Shown here piece by piece: positions 25,829-34,517 of a stretch of 64,000 nucleotides of DNA. Numbering within the stretch: the stretch's first letter is position 1; the number at the start of each line of letters is the position of its first letter. The DNA lies in assembly GCF_000770925.1 (NCBI RefSeq), contig NZ_JDTK01000002.1:62001-126000 (forward strand). Direction: 5' to 3'. Under the pieces are notes generated by a model that saw only the letters and a program-made list of their open reading frames with translations, was not told the origin of the DNA and searched no databases. Made by a program: the position numbers and the translations under genes. Source of the DNA: Bifidobacterium ruminantium DSM 6489 (GTDB taxonomy: Bacteria > Actinomycetota > Actinomycetes > Actinomycetales > Bifidobacteriaceae).

Positions 25829-27004
25829 ATGGGTTATGAATCGTTAAGCACGGTGGTCGTGCTTGCGATCGTTGTCATCCTTATGGCCGTATGGCTTCCG
25901 AGACGGACAGTCAAGGGCATGAAGAGGGTGATTGAACATCGCGAGGATCGCTTTTCGCCGTCGCTGCATCTGGTTGATGCCGATAGCGGGACACGGTTTT
26001 CCGATGATACCGTCGCGAAAGCGAAAGGGGTTTTGATGCAGTCCACGCAGGCGCATGCGGGTGGAATGTCCGAGGAACGGATCGCGCAGGTCCGGTCTCT
26101 TCGACGCGCCGCCATTCGTCGTAGGCGGATGATTGTGCTTTCTTTGCTGGCGATTACGGTCGTCGTGCTGGTGTGCGCGCTTGCGTTGCATTTCAGTCCG
26201 CTGTTCGCATTGATTCCCGCGGCGTTGCTGGCGGTGGTGCTGGCATTGGGCATCAGGGCGTCCAAGCAGGCTGTCGCATGGGAGCGGAAGGTTTCCCGAT
26301 ACCGTTCCAGAATGAGGAAGCGTGCCGCGGCGGAGCGTGTCCGCGCGCAGAAGGAGCAGGCGGAGCGCGCCAAGCTCGACGGACGGGAGCCATCCGAAGA
26401 CCGTCGAAGCGTCGATGACGAGCAGACCAAGACCGACGTGGTGCCCGCCGGTGAGATTCGCCAGGCGATTGATCAAGGCAAGGCCGATCGTGATGCCGCG
26501 GTGCTGAAACGCAGGGAGAATGCTGCTTCCAAGGTCGAAGCGCACCGCGTTCCTGCGGAAGAGGCTTCACCGGCCACGGACAGGGAAGCGGGGCTGTCCA
26601 TCCATGATGAACGCGAGGATTCGGATGAGACTTCCGCGGTTGCCCGCACCAATGCGCCCCAGGATCTGATTTCCTTCTCGCTGGGGTCGCCGCGTGACGG
26701 AAACGACATTGCCGAGGACGCTCCGGAAAGCATGGAGATCAAATCCACCAAACAGGTCGCCAAGGCCGTGCCCGTTTCGGATGGCGGGACTGGCGACGAG
26801 CCGCTGATCGTGCCGAGCGGCGCGATCAGCGCCATGGATTCCGATGAGGCCGCCGTCCGTGTGGAGGAAGGCGTGCATCTCAAGGCGGTGGATGTCTCGG
26901 GATTCCATGATGCCGAAGTCCGCGCCGACGTGGACGCTCCGGATGCCACCTCCGATTCCTTGGGAACCGGTCTCGAGGCGATTCTGGCCCGTCGCAGCGC
27001 CTGA
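25829..27004 (+). CDS. three-TM membrane protein, candidate SepX/GlpR-like division factor
   Basis: 391 residues. Helix 1 at 8-25 (VVVLAIVVILMAVWL), then an approximately 70-residue cytoplasmic loop containing DRFSPSLHLVD. A hairpin of two helices at about 97-145 follows the basic RRAAIRRRRMIV, then a charged coiled segment and a long acidic, low-complexity tail. This layout (N-terminal helix, ERFS-type loop, RRRR helix pair) and position after a rimJ-type gene match SepX of Streptomyces and GlpR of Corynebacterium, membrane proteins of the divisome. The gephyrin-like glp gene normally nearby is absent here. Homology is inferred by eye. Confidence 0.65.
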   Translation: MGYESLSTVVVLAIVVILMAVWLPRRTVKGMKRVIEHREDRFSPSLHLVDADSGTRFSDDTVAKAKGVLMQSTQAHAGGMSEERIAQVRSLRRAAIRRRRMIVLSLLAITVVVLVCALALHFSPLFALIPAALLAVVLALGIRASKQAVAWERKVSRYRSRMRKRAAAERVRAQKEQAERAKLDGREPSEDRRSVDDEQTKTDVVPAGEIRQAIDQGKADRDAAVLKRRENAASKVEAHRVPAEEASPATDREAGLSIHDEREDSDETSAVARTNAPQDLISFSLGSPRDGNDIAEDAPESMEIKSTKQVAKAVPVSDGGTGDEPLIVPSGAISAMDSDEAAVRVEEGVHLKAVDVSGFHDAEVRADVDAPDATSDSLGTGLEAILARRSA

Positions 27005-27081
27005 CGAAACGCTTGGACGATTGTTCGCGAAGCCTGGAACCTTATTGGTTCCAGGATTTTTTCATAATTTCTCTCACAGCG

Positions 27082-27123
27082 TTAGCACTCGAGTTGGCAG
27101 AGTGCTAATAATCGCGCTAGGAT
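27082..27123 (+). promoter_or_regulatory. CIRCE element and promoter of groES
   Basis: TTAGCACTC (27082-27090), 9 bases, GAGTGCTAA (27100-27108): a perfect CIRCE, the operator of the heat-shock repressor HrcA. TTGGCA (27094-27099) and TAGGAT (27118-27123), 18 bases apart, form the promoter, with the -35 in the CIRCE loop, so repressor blocks polymerase. Confidence 0.92.
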
Positions 27124-27228
27124 AAGGCTCAGCGCGAAAAGGACGACGCCGTAAGTGATCGTCAGCCTCTTGCTAGCGGGTCCCGGCGCGGTAAGTATCG
27201 ATTTCTCTTAAGAAAGAGGAGGTCCACA

Positions 27229-27522
27229 GTGTCGATCTCACTCACACCGTTGGAAGACAAGATCATCGTCAAGCAGGCGGAAGCCGAGACCCAGACCGCA
27301 TCTGGTCTGTTCATTCCGGACAACGCCAAGGAGAAGCCGCAGCAGGGTGAAGTCCTGGCTGTCGGCCCGGGTCGTCGTAACGATGCCGGCGAGCGTATTC
27401 CGGTCGACGTCAAGGTCGGCGACAAGGTCCTGTACTCCAAGTACGGCGGCACCGAGGTGCACTATCAGGGTGAGGACTACCTCATCGTTTCCGCCCGCGA
27501 CATCCTGGCCATCCTCGGCTGA
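27229..27522 (+). CDS. groES: co-chaperonin GroES (HSP10)
   Basis: 97 residues, GTG start with AGGAGG 6 nt upstream. It caps the GroEL folding chamber. Conserved blocks: [38 protein letters not shown] (including the mobile loop), [17 protein letters not shown] and [13 protein letters not shown]. groEL does not follow, so groES is monocistronic here, ended by a terminator at 27540-27596. Confidence 0.97.
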
Positions 27523-27539
27523 GAGCTGCGCGTAGCCGT

Positions 27540-27596
27540 CGAAACCCCGTTTCCCGCATATTGCGATTCGCAAGATGTGGGAGGCGGGGTTTCTTC
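27540..27596 (+). terminator. terminator after groES
   Basis: GAAACCCCG near 27541-27549 pairs with CGGGGTTTC near 27585-27593 as the outer stem of a long hairpin, followed by TTCG. The 160 bases after it, up to the tRNAs, hold only TTGCGTAAATCG-like repeats (around 27617 and 27694) and a CATACT -10-like site near 27718. Confidence 0.65.
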
Positions 27597-27764
27597 GTTT
27601 TGCGGCTCCGATTTGCGTCGTATGGCGTCGATTGGCGTAAATCGTTGGAATTTCAACGATTTGCGATGATTTCGAGCGTCGCGACACGCCGTATTTGCGT
27701 AAATCGACCGGTCTGTGGCATACTAAACGGGTTGCCGGTTGGGGTTCAACCAAACAGGCAGCAC

Positions 27765-27846
27765 GGCGGATTTCCCAAGCGGTCAAAGGGAACTGACTGT
27801 AAATCAGTCGCCTCGTGCTTCAGTGGTTCGAATCCACTATCCGCCA
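27765..27846 (+). tRNA. tRNA-Tyr (GTA)
   Basis: Acceptor GGCGGAT pairs with ATCCGCC. The anticodon loop CTGTAAA in stem GACTG/CAGTC gives GTA. There is a long variable arm (type II) and T arm GTGGTTCGAATCCAC. First of three adjacent tRNAs. Confidence 0.95.
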
Positions 27847-27847
27847 C

Positions 27848-27919
<72 letters not shown>

Positions 27920-27924
27920 CTCAT

Positions 27925-27998
27925 GGCGGGATAGCTCAGCTGGCTAGAGCGTACGACTCATAATCGTAAGGTCAAGAGTTCGAGTCTCTTTCTCGCTA
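27925..27998 (+). tRNA. tRNA-Met (CAT), elongator type
   Basis: Acceptor GGCGGGA pairs with TCTCGCT including G-T pairs. Anticodon loop CTCATAA between TACGA and TCGTA. Base 1 is paired, unlike initiator tRNA, so elongator is likely. It stands directly before rpmG, an actinobacterial arrangement. Confidence 0.93.
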
Positions 27999-28049
27999 CA
28001 AAGGCCGACGGCATGTCGGTATAGCAACGAACCACAAGAGGTGAACTAG

Positions 28050-28220
28050 ATGGCAAGCAAGAGCGCCGACATTCGTCCGGGCATCACGCTGGCATGCACC
28101 GAGTGCAAGGAGCGTAACTACATCACGACGAAGAACCGCCGTAACACGCCGGATCGTCTTGAGCTCAAGAAGTTCTGCTCCCGCTGCGGCAAGCAGACCG
28201 TGCATCGCGAAACCCGCTGA
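28050..28220 (+). CDS. rpmG: 50S ribosomal protein L33 (zinc type)
   Basis: 56 residues: [24 protein letters not shown] and CSRC pairs form a zinc knuckle, so this is the zinc-binding version; a zinc-free paralogue is often held elsewhere under Zur control. GAGGTGAA lies upstream of the ATG. Cotranscription with the three tRNAs is possible. Confidence 0.96.
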
Positions 28221-28238
28221 ACGGAAACAAACTTTCGA

Positions 28239-28266
28239 AACCCGACCAATTTGGTCGGGTTTTTTG
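28239..28266 (+). terminator. intrinsic terminator after rpmG
   Basis: Perfect stem AACCCGACC with GGTCGGGTT (28239-28261), loop AATTT, then a run of T to 28265. Confidence 0.92.
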
Positions 28267-28281
28267 TTACTCTGGAGCGCT

Positions 28282-29478
28282 ATGACAAGTTTTGCAGATC
28301 TCACCACCATCGGCGTCGGCGGACATATCGCCGTTCTCCTGGAACCAACCACACGCGACGGCGTCATCGAAGCCGTCGAGGACGCGTATTCCAAAGGCAA
28401 GCCGCTGTGCGTGATCGGCGGCGGATCCAACATGCTCGTGGACGACGCTCCCTTCGACGGAGTGGTGGTTCGCGACGCACGACGTTCCATCAACGTGCTG
28501 GATGGAACGTCTTCTTCGGAGGAAGATGGGCGTGTCGTGCGTGTCAACGCCGAGGCGGGCTGCAATTGGGATGATTTCGTCGATTATTGCATAGGTCTCG
28601 GTCTGGAGGGCGTGGAAGGACTGTCCGGCATCCCCGGCACCGTCGGCGCGTCCGTGGTGCAGAACATCGGCGCGTACGGCCAGGAGGTCGCCTCCAGCGT
28701 CGAAAACGTGGAGGTATGGGATCGCAAGGAGCATACGATTGCGCAGCTGCGCAAGGATCAGCTTGCGTTCGGATACCGCATGAGCGCCCTCAAGGCCAGC
28801 ATGTACAGCGCTCCAGCCACTCCGGCGGGGGAGTTCTTCCCGACGCCGCGTTATGTGGTGCTGTCGGTTACCTTCGCGTTGCGTCGTAGCGCGACCGGCG
28901 TGGTCGGCTATGGACAGCTCGCCAAGGCGTTGGGCGTCGAAGTGGGCGATCGCATGGAAACCGCGGATATCCGCAACGCGGTACTCAAAGTGCGCGCCGC
29001 GAAAGGCATGCTGGAGGATGCGCATCGCTATGCGGAACCGGCCATGCAGGGCACCAAGAAGCCGCGTCTGGTCGACATCGCGCTCGAAGTGCAAGCCAAA
29101 GGCGGCGTCGATGGCGTGGATCCCAATCGGCATAGTTGCGGAAGCTTTTTCATGAACCCGATTCTGACCGCGGAACAGTCCGAAACGCTCCCCAAGGACG
29201 CGCCGCGCTTCGACGCCGTGCTGCCGGACGGCCGTCCGGGCGTCAAGACCTCCGCCGCATGGCTCATCGACCATGCCGGATTTCACAAGGGATTCAAGAT
29301 CAACGAGGCCGCGCCAGCCGGACTGTCCACGTTGCACACCTTGGCGTTGACCAATCGCGGTGGCGCCGGTTCGAAGGACGTCGCGCGTCTCGCCCGCGCC
29401 ATCCAGGACGGCGTCGAAAAAGCCTACGGCATCCGGCTGGTGCCGGAGCCCGTCGTCATCGGCATGGATCTTCGCTGA
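28282..29478 (+). CDS. murB: UDP-N-acetylenolpyruvoylglucosamine reductase
   Basis: 398 residues from ATG 28282. NADPH- and FAD-dependent reduction giving UDP-MurNAc for peptidoglycan. Motifs: TTIGVGGHIAVL, CVIGGGSNMLVDD (FAD pyrophosphate loop), GVEGLSGIPGTVGASVVQNIGAYGQEV, FGYRMSALK, GSFFMNPI (catalytic Ser) and the C-terminal PSTLHTLAL-like block. Longer than E. coli MurB owing to insertions. A -10-like TACTCT (28268-28273) sits 8 bases before the ATG, so a very short leader is possible. Confidence 0.94.
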   Translation: MTSFADLTTIGVGGHIAVLLEPTTRDGVIEAVEDAYSKGKPLCVIGGGSNMLVDDAPFDGVVVRDARRSINVLDGTSSSEEDGRVVRVNAEAGCNWDDFVDYCIGLGLEGVEGLSGIPGTVGASVVQNIGAYGQEVASSVENVEVWDRKEHTIAQLRKDQLAFGYRMSALKASMYSAPATPAGEFFPTPRYVVLSVTFALRRSATGVVGYGQLAKALGVEVGDRMETADIRNAVLKVRAAKGMLEDAHRYAEPAMQGTKKPRLVDIALEVQAKGGVDGVDPNRHSCGSFFMNPILTAEQSETLPKDAPRFDAVLPDGRPGVKTSAAWLIDHAGFHKGFKINEAAPAGLSTLHTLALTNRGGAGSKDVARLARAIQDGVEKAYGIRLVPEPVVIGMDLR

Positions 29479-29600
29479 ACCGATATCTCAGGTGGCGTAC
29501 GAAACACGCATGATGTGACATTCGCGTCCTATACTTGCCCCTTGTTCCACGAGAATGTGACGATTGAAGCGTGGAATAGGCAGAGAACGAAGGACGACAT

Positions 29601-31100
29601 ATGAACGTGTTCCGTAAGAAATCCGTCGAACAGACCCTGGCGGAGACAGGGGAGTCCGGCCATGCGCTCAAGCGCGACCTGACCTGGTGGGATCTCGCCA
29701 TCATGGGCGTGGCGGTGGCCGTGGGAGCAGGCATCTTCTCCATCGGCGCGCAGGCGGCCGCATTCTATGCCGGACCGGCGGTGGTGCTGAGCTTCCTGAT
29801 CGCTGGCGTGGTGTGCGGCGCGGCCGTGATGTGCTACGCCGAATTCGCCTCCATGATTCCGGTGGCCGGCTCCGCATACACCTTCACCTACACCACCGTC
29901 GGCGAGATCGTGGCATGGGTGATCGGCTGGGATCTGATTCTTGAGATGCTCATGGCCGGCTCGGTCGTCTCCAAATACTGGGGCGTGTACCTGAACCAGT
30001 TCTTCGAACTGATCGGCTGGAACATCAACACCAATATCTCCATCGGCTCGTTCAACTTCGACCTGGCTCCGATCGTCATCGTCGCCTTCTTCACCACGCT
30101 GCTGGTGCTCGGCACCAAAATCGGCGCGCGCGTGGACGGCGCGCTCACCATCCTGAAAATCGCCATCGTGGTGTTCATCGTGGTTGTTGGCTTCTTCTAC
30201 GTCAAAGCCGAGAATTTCACCCCATTCATCCCGCCGAGCGAACCGGCCGCCTCCACCGACGGCTCCGGCTTTTCCGCCGTCATGGAGCAGCCGCTGTGGC
30301 AGTGGGCCACCGGCATGGCGCCCAGCATCTACGGCGTGACGGGCATCATCTCCGGCGCCGCCCTGGTGTTCTTCGCGTTCCTCGGCTTCGACGTCGTGGC
30401 CACCGCCTCCGAAGAAACCATCAACCCCAAGAAGAACGTTCCGCTGGGCATCGGCGTGGGCATGGGACTGATCATTGTGCTGTACACCCTCGTGGCCGTC
30501 GTCACTACCGGCATGGTCTCCTACAAGGACCTCGCCAAGCAGAAGGATCCGTCGTTGGCCGTCGCGTTCAAGATGGTCGGCGCCGACTGGGCCGCGAAGA
30601 TCATCAGCCTCGGCATCGTCATCGGCATGGCCACCGTGGTCATGGTGCTGCTGCTGGGTCTGACGCGAGTGGTGTTCGCCATGAGCCGTGACGGTCTGCT
30701 GCCTCGCGGTCTGAGCCATACCGGCAAGCATGGCACTCCGGTGCGCCTGCAGATCATCGTCGGCGTGGTCATGGCGTTGATCGCGGCCTGCTGCAACGTC
30801 GGCATCCTGTCCGACATGGTGAACATCGGCACGCTTTCGGCGTTCACGCTCGTCGCCATCTCCATCCCGATCATGCGCAAGAAGCGCCCCGATCTGGAAC
30901 GCTCCTTCAAGATCCCAGGCAATCCGTGGGTGCCGATTCTGATCGCGATCGCCAACCTGTGGCTGATGGTCAATCTGAGCGTGCTCACTTGGATCCGCTT
31001 CGTGGTCTGGCTCATCGTCGGCTTCGCCATCTACTTCGGCTACGGCTACCGCCACGCCCGGCTCGGCACCGGCGAACTCGAAGTTGCCAAGCAAGAGTAA
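29601..31100 (+). CDS. amino acid permease, APC family (cationic amino acid transporter type)
   Basis: 499 residues with about 12 membrane helices. The N-terminus LKRDLTWWDLAIMGVAVAVGAGIFSIGAQAA is the APC consensus (GxGIFS substrate loop). Later blocks: AVMCYAEFASMIPVAGSAYTF, FFAFLGFDVVATASEETINPKKNVPLGIG and MSRDGLLPRGLS. Closest in style to YfnA/CAT-type transporters. Substrate cannot be read. It lies between murB and the ferredoxin gene. Confidence 0.88.
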   Translation: MNVFRKKSVEQTLAETGESGHALKRDLTWWDLAIMGVAVAVGAGIFSIGAQAAAFYAGPAVVLSFLIAGVVCGAAVMCYAEFASMIPVAGSAYTFTYTTVGEIVAWVIGWDLILEMLMAGSVVSKYWGVYLNQFFELIGWNINTNISIGSFNFDLAPIVIVAFFTTLLVLGTKIGARVDGALTILKIAIVVFIVVVGFFYVKAENFTPFIPPSEPAASTDGSGFSAVMEQPLWQWATGMAPSIYGVTGIISGAALVFFAFLGFDVVATASEETINPKKNVPLGIGVGMGLIIVLYTLVAVVTTGMVSYKDLAKQKDPSLAVAFKMVGADWAAKIISLGIVIGMATVVMVLLLGLTRVVFAMSRDGLLPRGLSHTGKHGTPVRLQIIVGVVMALIAACCNVGILSDMVNIGTLSAFTLVAISIPIMRKKRPDLERSFKIPGNPWVPILIAIANLWLMVNLSVLTWIRFVVWLIVGFAIYFGYGYRHARLGTGELEVAKQE

Positions 31101-31133
31101 TCTGGAACGGTACGTGTTGTTGAGGAGGTAACC

Positions 31134-31454
31134 ATGCCATATGTCGTCGCTCAGCCGTGTGTGGATGTCAAGGACAAGGCCTGTGTGGACGAATGTCCGG
31201 TCGATTGCATCTACGAGGGCTCCCGTTCCTTGTACATCAATCCGAACGAATGCGTCGATTGCGGCGCCTGCGAGCCGGTGTGCCCGACCGAGGCCATCTT
31301 CTACGAGGATGACCTGCCGGAGGAGTGGGCTTGGTACAAGGATGCCGCCGTCAGCTTCTTCGCCGAAGTGGGCGATCTGGGCGGCGCTTCCGCCGCTGGC
31401 CCGATCGGCAAGGACCCGGAGCAGGTCGCCGCGCTTCCTCCGCAGAACCAGTGA
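31134..31454 (+). CDS. fdxA: seven-iron ferredoxin (3Fe-4S/4Fe-4S)
   Basis: 106 residues. Cysteines at 9, 17, 21, 25, 40, 43, 46 and 50 match the 7Fe ferredoxin pattern of actinobacteria. Low-potential electron carrier. AGGAGGTAACC lies directly upstream of the ATG. It sits before dapC as in mycobacteria (fdxC-dapC), which supports both calls. Confidence 0.93.
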   Translation: MPYVVAQPCVDVKDKACVDECPVDCIYEGSRSLYINPNECVDCGACEPVCPTEAIFYEDDLPEEWAWYKDAAVSFFAEVGDLGGASAAGPIGKDPEQVAALPPQNQ

Positions 31455-31661
31455 CCATGGCTTGTTGAACCGTCGTGCCGTCCATTTTGCTCGTCGAGCG
31501 GATTTGGACGGCCGATTCGTTTTCTGGACCGGTTCGACTTCGACGTTTCCATGCGCCGAAGGCGAACCGGTTTTTCGTATGGACGGACGACCATGCCGTC
31601 GGGCCGATTGCCGTATGCTGGAGCATGGTTTGAGATTCCCGTTGGAAAAGGAGACTTACGG

Positions 31662-32783
31662 ATGGGCTTTCATGAGTTCTCGTCACCGTACGATTGGTCG
31701 CGCATCGCATCCTACAAGCGCACGGCGAAGGCCGCGTTCGGCGGCATGATCGACCTGTCCGTCGGATCTCCCGTCGACCCCGTGCCCGATTCGGTGCGCA
31801 AGGCGCTCGCCATCTCGTCGAACGATCCGAACGCGTACGGTTATCCCGTCACGGCCGGCACCGCCGATTTGCGCGACGCCATCCATGAATGGTTCTCCTC
31901 CAATCGCGGCGTCGACCTGCATGCGTTGGACGCCGACGTGGTGCCAACGGTCGGTTCCAAGGAAGGCGTCGCGTTGATGGCGTCGCTGTTACATTTCGGC
32001 GAGGGCGATGTCGTGGTGCAGCCGAAAGTGTCGTATCCGACCTACGAGATCGGCACGCAGCTGGCGGGTGCGCGAACATTGAAGGTCGACGACGTGTCCG
32101 ACGTCGATTCTTGGAAGGACGTGCCCGGCGTCAAGGCCGTATGGGTCAATTCGCCATGCAATCCGACCGGCGAGGTGCTGTCCGCGGAACGGATGTCCGG
32201 CATCGTCCATGCCGCGCGCTCGATTGGCGCCGTCGTGCTGTCGGATGAATGCTATGCGCTGATGCGATGGGGAGCCGAGGGCGCGGCGCCGTGCGCGTTG
32301 CAGGCTGACGTGTGCGGCGGCTCCGCCGAAGGCGTGCTGGTGCTGTATTCGTTGAGCAAGCAGAGCAATATGGCCGGATATCGTACGGCGTTCATCGCCG
32401 GAGACCGGTCGTTGGTTGAGCCGATGACGGCTTATCGCAAGCAGATCGGACAGATCATTCCCGGTCCGGTGCAGGCCGCGATGGCCGCCGGACTGCGTGA
32501 CATGGACGCCGTCCGGACGCAGCACGCGCGTTACGAGGAGCGTCTCGGCACATTGGTGGGCGCTTTGCGCGCGTACGGCTATTGCACGGACATGCCCCAA
32601 GGCGCGTTGTATGTGTGGGTGAAGGCCAAATCCGGCGATTGCTGGGAGGATATGCGACAGCTTGCCGAAATCGGCATCATCGCCAGTCCCGGTGAGTTTT
32701 ATGGAGCTCCGGAATATCTGCGGTTCTCCGCCACCGCCAGCGATGAGGCGATCGCGGCCGCTGCCGAAAGACTGGCCCGGTGA
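31662..32783 (+). CDS. dapC: N-succinyldiaminopimelate aminotransferase-like PLP enzyme
   Basis: 373 residues from ATG 31662, 9 nt after AAAAGGAG. Class I/II aminotransferase: DLSVGSPVDPVPDSVRKAL, YGYPVTAGTADLRDAI, VWVNSPCNPTGEVLS (PLP Asn), VLSDECYALM (Asp) and LYSLSKQSNMAGYRTAF (Schiff-base Lys). Position after the 7Fe ferredoxin matches actinobacterial dapC, so a role in lysine/diaminopimelate synthesis is inferred; Bifidobacterium has lysine-type or ornithine-type peptidoglycan, so the end use may be lysine. Confidence 0.85.
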   Translation: MGFHEFSSPYDWSRIASYKRTAKAAFGGMIDLSVGSPVDPVPDSVRKALAISSNDPNAYGYPVTAGTADLRDAIHEWFSSNRGVDLHALDADVVPTVGSKEGVALMASLLHFGEGDVVVQPKVSYPTYEIGTQLAGARTLKVDDVSDVDSWKDVPGVKAVWVNSPCNPTGEVLSAERMSGIVHAARSIGAVVLSDECYALMRWGAEGAAPCALQADVCGGSAEGVLVLYSLSKQSNMAGYRTAFIAGDRSLVEPMTAYRKQIGQIIPGPVQAAMAAGLRDMDAVRTQHARYEERLGTLVGALRAYGYCTDMPQGALYVWVKAKSGDCWEDMRQLAEIGIIASPGEFYGAPEYLRFSATASDEAIAAAAERLAR

Positions 32784-32809
32784 CGTCGGCCGAAAGACGG
32801 TGGAAAACG

Positions 32810-32843
32810 AAAAGGACCTCCGAACGATCGGAGGTCCTTTTTT
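32810..32843. terminator. bidirectional terminator between dapC and tRNA-Ser
   Basis: Perfect 13-bp stem: 32810-32822 with 32829-32841 (AAAAGGACCTCCG), loop AACGAT, with T tract on both strands. Confidence 0.93.
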
Positions 32844-32847
32844 GTGG

Positions 32848-32935
32848 CGGAGTCAGAGGGATTCGAACCCTCGAGCCGCTAAACACGACTAACACCTTAG
32901 CAGGGTGCCCCTATCGGCCACTCAGGCATGACTCC
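32848..32935 (-). tRNA. tRNA-Ser (GCT)
   Basis: On the - strand acceptor GGAGTCA pairs with TGACTCC. Anticodon loop CTGCTAA between CACC and GGTG gives GCT. Long variable arm as in tRNA-Ser; T arm GAGGGTTCGAATCCCTC. Confidence 0.93.
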
Positions 32936-33033
32936 ACTGTATACGCCAATACATGACGCAACAGCATATGACTATAGCACCTATTCTCCGCGCAAAACAC
33001 CATATTCGGGAAAAATGTGGAAAAGAGCTCGGG

Positions 33034-33063
33034 CGGAGCCGGAGGGATTCGAACCCTCGAGCC
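33034..33063 (-). pseudogene. 3' remnant of a second tRNA-Ser
   Basis: On the - strand GGCTCGAGGGTTCGAATCCC continues to CTCCGGCTCCG, i.e. a T arm and 3' acceptor strand of a tRNA-Ser different from its neighbour (22 bases identical, then CGGCTCC instead of TGACTCC). No D arm, anticodon arm or 5' acceptor precedes it. It may be a decayed duplicate or an attachment-site scar. Confidence 0.7.
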
Positions 33064-33128
33064 TTCTTTGGCGCTCCTTGCGGAATGCCCGGATGTGACA
33101 CGCCGTCATGTTCGCTCATTCCAGAGTG

Positions 33129-33170
33129 TTCGAACATTTGTTCCAAAAATGATGGAATGTCGTATATCAT
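33129..33170 (+). promoter_or_regulatory. SOS (LexA) box and short-leader promoter of dinB
   Basis: CGAACATTTGTTCC (33131-33144) matches the actinobacterial LexA site CGAAC-N4-GTTCG in all but the last base of the core arms. A -10-like TATCAT (33165-33170) ends 6 bases before ATG 33177, so the message is probably leaderless and LexA would cover the -35 region. Confidence 0.65.
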
Positions 33171-33176
33171 GGAACC

Positions 33177-34457
33177 ATGAGCACGGCACCGAGAATAGCA
33201 GCGGCCAAACGTGACTGGGGTCACGATGAGACCGGATGCACGGTGCTGCACATCGACATGGACGCCTTCTTCGCGTCCCTTGAAGTGGCCAGACATCCTG
33301 AGTATGCGGGCAGGCCGGTGATCATCGGCATTGGCAACCGATCCGTGGTGTCGGCGGCGAATTACGAAGCTCGCAGATACGGCATCAACTCGGCCATGGC
33401 GAGTTCTCGGGCACGAAGACTATGCCCCGACGGCGTCTTCCTGCCGGTGGACATACGCTACTACCGTGAGATGTCCAGGCGCATCTTCACCGAGGTGTTC
33501 TCTCAAGTCACCGACCGCATCGAACAGGTTTCCGTGGACGAATGCTACATGGACGTGTCCGGCGCGCTGCTGAAGTGGAAAAGCCCGCGCGCCATCGGCG
33601 CCTGGATCCGTGAGAGGGTCGCGGCCAGATACCGCATCACATGCTCGGTCGGCATCGCGGGAAACAAACTGGTCGCCAAAATGGCGTCCACCAACGCCAA
33701 ACCGGACGGCATGCTCATGATTCCTTTGGCTCGGCACGCCGAATTCGTGCAGATGATGCCGTTGCGAGGCATTCCGGGCATCGGACCATCCCTGGAGAAA
33801 CGTCTGAACGCGTGGGGCGTCGATTCCGTGGCCGATCTGGCGAAAATGAGTGTCGAATCGCTTGAACGCGTCACAGGGTCGGCCGTCGGCGCTCGCGGGC
33901 TGTACATGGCGGCGCGTGGAATGGACGATCGTCCCGTCGCGCCGCGTGCCCCGGAGAAATCCGTTGGCGCGGAGCGTACGTTCGACACGGACACCCAGGA
34001 TATGCGCAAGGTGACGTCCATGCTCCGCAGATGCTGCGATGACGTGGCAAGCGCATTGCGGCGGAAGGGTTTCGTGGCGCGAAAGGTCATGGTGAAGCTG
34101 CGTTTTCCCGATCTGAGCTATGCCACGAAGGGGCGCACGCTGGAAAGTCCGACGGATGTGGCTGGCGTGCTCTATCCGCAGTGCGTATCTCTGCTGCTGT
34201 CCATGATGGACATGCCTGAGGATTCCGCCGGCGCGGTGTCCTTGGCAAGGCCTGTGCGTCTCGCCGGCATGAGCGCGGGTGGACTGGTCAAGGCGGAGGA
34301 TGCGGTGATGCAGCCTTCCTTCGATGACATGTTCGATGATCGGGGCCATGAATCGACTGGTTCGGTGGCTCAATCGGAGCGGATGCGCGGCGCCGAGGCC
34401 GCGTTGGACGCGGTGCGGCTCAAATATGGCAACGGCGTTGCCCATTTGGGGATATGA
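33177..34457 (+). CDS. dinB: DNA polymerase IV (Y family)
   Basis: 426 residues. Translesion polymerase. Catalytic acids: Asp27 in LHIDMDAFFASLE, and Asp121-Glu122 in SVDECYMDVSG. Other blocks: NYEARRYGINSAM, CSVGIAGNKLVAKMAS, PGIGPSLEKRLNAWGV (HhH) and the little-finger domain with KSVGAERTFDTDTQD. No beta-clamp-binding peptide is obvious at the C-terminus. An SOS box precedes it. Confidence 0.94.
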   Translation: MSTAPRIAAAKRDWGHDETGCTVLHIDMDAFFASLEVARHPEYAGRPVIIGIGNRSVVSAANYEARRYGINSAMASSRARRLCPDGVFLPVDIRYYREMSRRIFTEVFSQVTDRIEQVSVDECYMDVSGALLKWKSPRAIGAWIRERVAARYRITCSVGIAGNKLVAKMASTNAKPDGMLMIPLARHAEFVQMMPLRGIPGIGPSLEKRLNAWGVDSVADLAKMSVESLERVTGSAVGARGLYMAARGMDDRPVAPRAPEKSVGAERTFDTDTQDMRKVTSMLRRCCDDVASALRRKGFVARKVMVKLRFPDLSYATKGRTLESPTDVAGVLYPQCVSLLLSMMDMPEDSAGAVSLARPVRLAGMSAGGLVKAEDAVMQPSFDDMFDDRGHESTGSVAQSERMRGAEAALDAVRLKYGNGVAHLGI

Positions 34458-34517
34458 CGGGCGGCGCATCGGATAATCTTGGATATCGAGAGAGAAAGAG
34501 ATAGAAAAGGGGATGTT

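Noticed and set aside
29529..31094. 521-residue minus-strand frame opposite the APC permease
   Set aside because: Composition (H, D, R, G rich, no domain) is typical of antisense frames; the permease motifs are clear.
33017..33214. 65-residue frame starting MEKSSGGAGGIRTLEPS
   Set aside because: The GGIRTLE stretch is a well-known false protein created by reading across a tRNA 3' end; here it covers the tRNA-Ser remnant.
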